Origin: CAYJLB01 sp964370845
Lineage (GTDB): Bacteria; Bacillota; Clostridia; Oscillospirales; Ruminococcaceae
Length of the DNA stretch: 15,863 bases
Direction: 5' to 3'
Assembly (NCBI GenBank): GCA_964370845.1
Contig: CAYJLB010000053.1
Span: 1 to 15,863 of the forward strand
Shown here: positions 14,556-15,863 of the stretch, in pieces
How positions within the stretch are numbered: the stretch's first letter is position 1
Layout of the letters: every line of letters starts with the position of its first letter
Program-made: the position numbers and the translations under genes
The notes under the pieces: model-generated
What the model saw: only the letters and a program-made list of their open reading frames with translations
What the model was told of the DNA's origin: nothing
Databases searched by the model: none

Positions 14556-14584
14556 AAAATAAATGTAATCAATTACATTGTCTA
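14556..14584 (-). promoter_or_regulatory. Promoter of the LacI-oxidoreductase operon
   Basis: Minus-strand TAGACA (14579-14584), a 17-bp spacer and TATTTT (14556-14561). The spacer contains operator 2, so repressor binding would block RNA polymerase. Confidence 0.5.
14562..14579. promoter_or_regulatory. Probable LacI-family operator 2
   Basis: Core TGTAATCAATTACA at 14564-14577, extended to AATGTAATCAATTACATT. Its centre is 33 bp from that of operator 1, about three helical turns, which puts both sites on the same DNA face. Confidence 0.7.
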
Positions 14585-14718
14585 TATATTACAACAAAAA
14601 TAGTAATTTGTAAAGAGGTTTTTTGAAAAAATATTAAACAAACATAAGTGTTGTTTTTTAGTGAATTTTACTAGTTTAAATATTTCTAAATTGTAAACTT
14701 TATATTTTGGGATAATTT

Positions 14719-14746
14719 TTCACATTAAATTTACGATATATATTAT
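14719..14746 (+). promoter_or_regulatory. Possible promoter of the 151-residue protein gene
   Basis: TTCACA (14719-14724) and TATTAT (14741-14746) with a 16-bp spacer, in very AT-rich DNA, so the call is tentative. Confidence 0.35.
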
Positions 14747-14779
14747 ATAAAAACTTTGATTGAAAGGAGATAAACCAAT

Positions 14780-15235
14780 ATGAAAGTAGGAGTTATAGAA
14801 GCTTCAACAATTAATTTCTCATCACCATTAACAAATCCACTAGAACACAATAAAGCCCCTCCAGTTGAAGATGAAACAATAAATCATAATACAAATAATA
14901 ATAGCAAACTTACTGAAAATCAAAAAACAATCGAGGATATAAAACTTTATGCAAAAATAGCTGAAAGTTCAATGGAACAATATAGGAATTATTTGTTGCT
15001 TGAAACAAAATGCAGGAAAATTTACGGAAATTTGATGCGTGGTAAGCTTGTTGGTTCAAGAGATGAACATTTCTTACTTAAAAATAAGCCAGAATTATAT
15101 GCAATTGCTAAAATATTAGGAAAGAAAAATGATGACCCACGAAAATCTGAAAAAGTCTTAAAATCTTATGAAAAAATAAAAAGTTATGATGAAATAGCGG
15201 ACATTTCTGATAACAGTTTAAAAATTTTGGTATAA
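14780..15235 (+). CDS. Uncharacterised 151-residue protein
   Basis: I do not recognise a family. The reading frame is credible: an AAAGGAGA site lies ten bases before the ATG, a bidirectional terminator follows the stop, and codon use matches the neighbours. The first 45 residues are low-complexity and probably disordered, rich in N, T, P and S (for example NHNTNNNSKL). The rest (about 46-151) is charged and predicted by eye to be helical, rich in K, E and Y, ending NSLKILV. There is no signal peptide, membrane segment, cysteine motif or obvious catalytic signature. It is a single-gene unit convergent with the GGDEF gene. A structural, adaptor or regulatory role is possible, but nothing points to one. 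Confidence 0.7.
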   Translation: MKVGVIEASTINFSSPLTNPLEHNKAPPVEDETINHNTNNNSKLTENQKTIEDIKLYAKIAESSMEQYRNYLLLETKCRKIYGNLMRGKLVGSRDEHFLLKNKPELYAIAKILGKKNDDPRKSEKVLKSYEKIKSYDEIADISDNSLKILV

Positions 15236-15239
15236 AAAC

Positions 15240-15286
15240 AGGTTGTAACTTGAAATCTTTATCAAGTTACAACCTAATATTTTTTT
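15240..15286. terminator. Bidirectional intrinsic terminator
   Basis: A 13-bp stem, AGGTTGTAACTTG (15240-15252) with CAAGTTACAACCT (15263-15275), is followed by a run of seven T (15280-15286) for the plus-strand gene. For the GGDEF gene on the minus strand it is followed by GTTTTTATACC. Confidence 0.9.
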
Positions 15287-15292
15287 AATTAT

Positions 15293-15863
15293 TTAATCTT
15301 TCGTATAGAAAGTATACGTGTTTTTGCCTTTTTTCTTAGATTGATATAAAGCAACATCTGCTGCTTCAAAAAGTTCGTCATAATTTTTTCCGTGGGTAGG
15401 GAAGAGCGCAATTCCTATAGATGCAGAAACTTTAATTTCCAAACCGTCCTCGGACACATATGTATTAGCAATTACGGAACAAATTCGTTTTGCAATTATT
15501 TCAACTTCTTTTTTACTGGAAATATTTAAGAAAACAACGAACTCGTCACCACCAAACCTACCAATTAAATCATGTGTACGGAAAATTCCTTTAATTTTAT
15601 TGAAGATTTCAATTAAAACTTTATCACCATAAGCATGACCCATATTGTCATTTATACTCTTAAAATTATCAATATCAAAAATTATTAATGTACCATTATC
15701 TTGCTCTGATAAATAACTAGAAATTTTTACTTTTGTAGTTTCTTTATTATATGCACCCGTTAAACTATCAAGTTCTGATTTATTTTTTAAGCTGCTAATG
15801 ATTCTTTTATATTCGTCCATAGCAACAATTTTAAGCATAAAAAGTAGCATCAAATAAAAAACA
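15293..15863 (-). CDS. GGDEF-domain diguanylate cyclase, 5' end cut by window edge
   Basis: Makes cyclic di-GMP from two GTP. The domain starts at DSLTGAYNKE and carries FDIDNFKSINDNMGHAYGD, then RTHDLIGRFGGDEF: an intact GGDEF active site with the inhibitory RxxD (RTHD) exactly five residues before it, so product feedback is expected. It ends ADVALYQSKKKGKNTYTFYTKD. The frame is open to the window edge with no stop, and the first residues (VFYLMLLFMLKIVA) look like the end of a membrane helix. I therefore treat it as partial: probably a membrane-anchored sensor cyclase whose N-terminus lies beyond 15863, not a protein starting at the internal ATG or TTG codons. Confidence 0.93.
   Translation of the reverse strand, partial: VFYLMLLFMLKIVAMDEYKRIISSLKNKSELDSLTGAYNKETTKVKISSYLSEQDNGTLIIFDIDNFKSINDNMGHAYGDKVLIEIFNKIKGIFRTHDLIGRFGGDEFVVFLNISSKKEVEIIAKRICSVIANTYVSEDGLEIKVSASIGIALFPTHGKNYDELFEAADVALYQSKKKGKNTYTFYTKD

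Noticed and set aside
15293..15853. GGDEF protein as a complete 186-residue gene
   Set aside because: The frame stays open to the window edge, no ribosome binding site precedes the internal starts, and the N-terminus looks like the end of a membrane helix.

Overview
The window is AT-rich DNA from an anaerobic, low-GC Gram-positive-type bacterium, most likely a gut Clostridia-like Bacillota. This is inferred from strong GAAAGGA-type ribosome binding sites, a T-box leader, clean sigma-A promoters with TTGACA/TATAAT boxes, intrinsic terminators with T tracts, a class II xylose isomerase, a LacI-family regulator and an oxygen-sensitive ferredoxin-dependent 2-oxoacid oxidoreductase. No tRNA, rRNA, transposase, phage gene or CRISPR array was seen.

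Left part (1-5064): a perfect 100-bp tandem repeat (3.55 copies) runs in from the left edge, followed by xylA on the minus strand with its own promoter and terminator. Divergent from it are dcd (dCTP deaminase) and then a two-gene unit, a zinc-dependent phospholipase C-like protein overlapping by 4 bp a GT4 glycosyltransferase that resembles diacylglycerol glucosyltransferases. A 54-residue DUF1540-like cysteine protein follows.

Centre (5092-8992): a consensus promoter drives a complete T-box leader (Stem I, T-box sequence, competing terminator) in front of iorA-iorB-paaK. IorAB interconverts arylpyruvates and arylacetyl-CoA, and PaaK joins aryl acids to CoA. The best specifier reading is TGG (Trp). 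T-boxes switch genes on when a tRNA is uncharged, so this operon is most simply read as making aromatic amino acids from scavenged aryl acids (indoleacetate, phenylacetate) by reductive carboxylation, not as degrading amino acids. This is the most interesting system in the window.

Right part (9397-14577, minus strand): a sugar-catabolic cluster. A LacI-family regulator, with two identical-architecture TGTAAT-NN-ATTACA operators 33 bp apart in its own promoter region, is followed by a Gfo/Idh/MocA oxidoreductase, a TIM-barrel sugar isomerase/epimerase, a second TIM-barrel protein and a second oxidoreductase. Two oxidoreductase plus TIM-barrel pairs suggest oxidation, rearrangement or cleavage, and reduction of an uncommon sugar, polyol or glycoside.

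Right edge: an unrecognised 151-residue protein on the plus strand, a bidirectional terminator, and the C-terminal part of a probably membrane-anchored diguanylate cyclase cut by the window edge.

A second thread is a family of GC-rich intergenic repeats. A GYGGGG-AAGC-CCCCRC hairpin sits directly at the TAG stop codons of both paaK and the first TIM-barrel gene, with a compensatory base-pair change. A relaxed form is part of the 100-bp array. It is accompanied by about 50-bp repeated units and short TGTAGGG hairpins.
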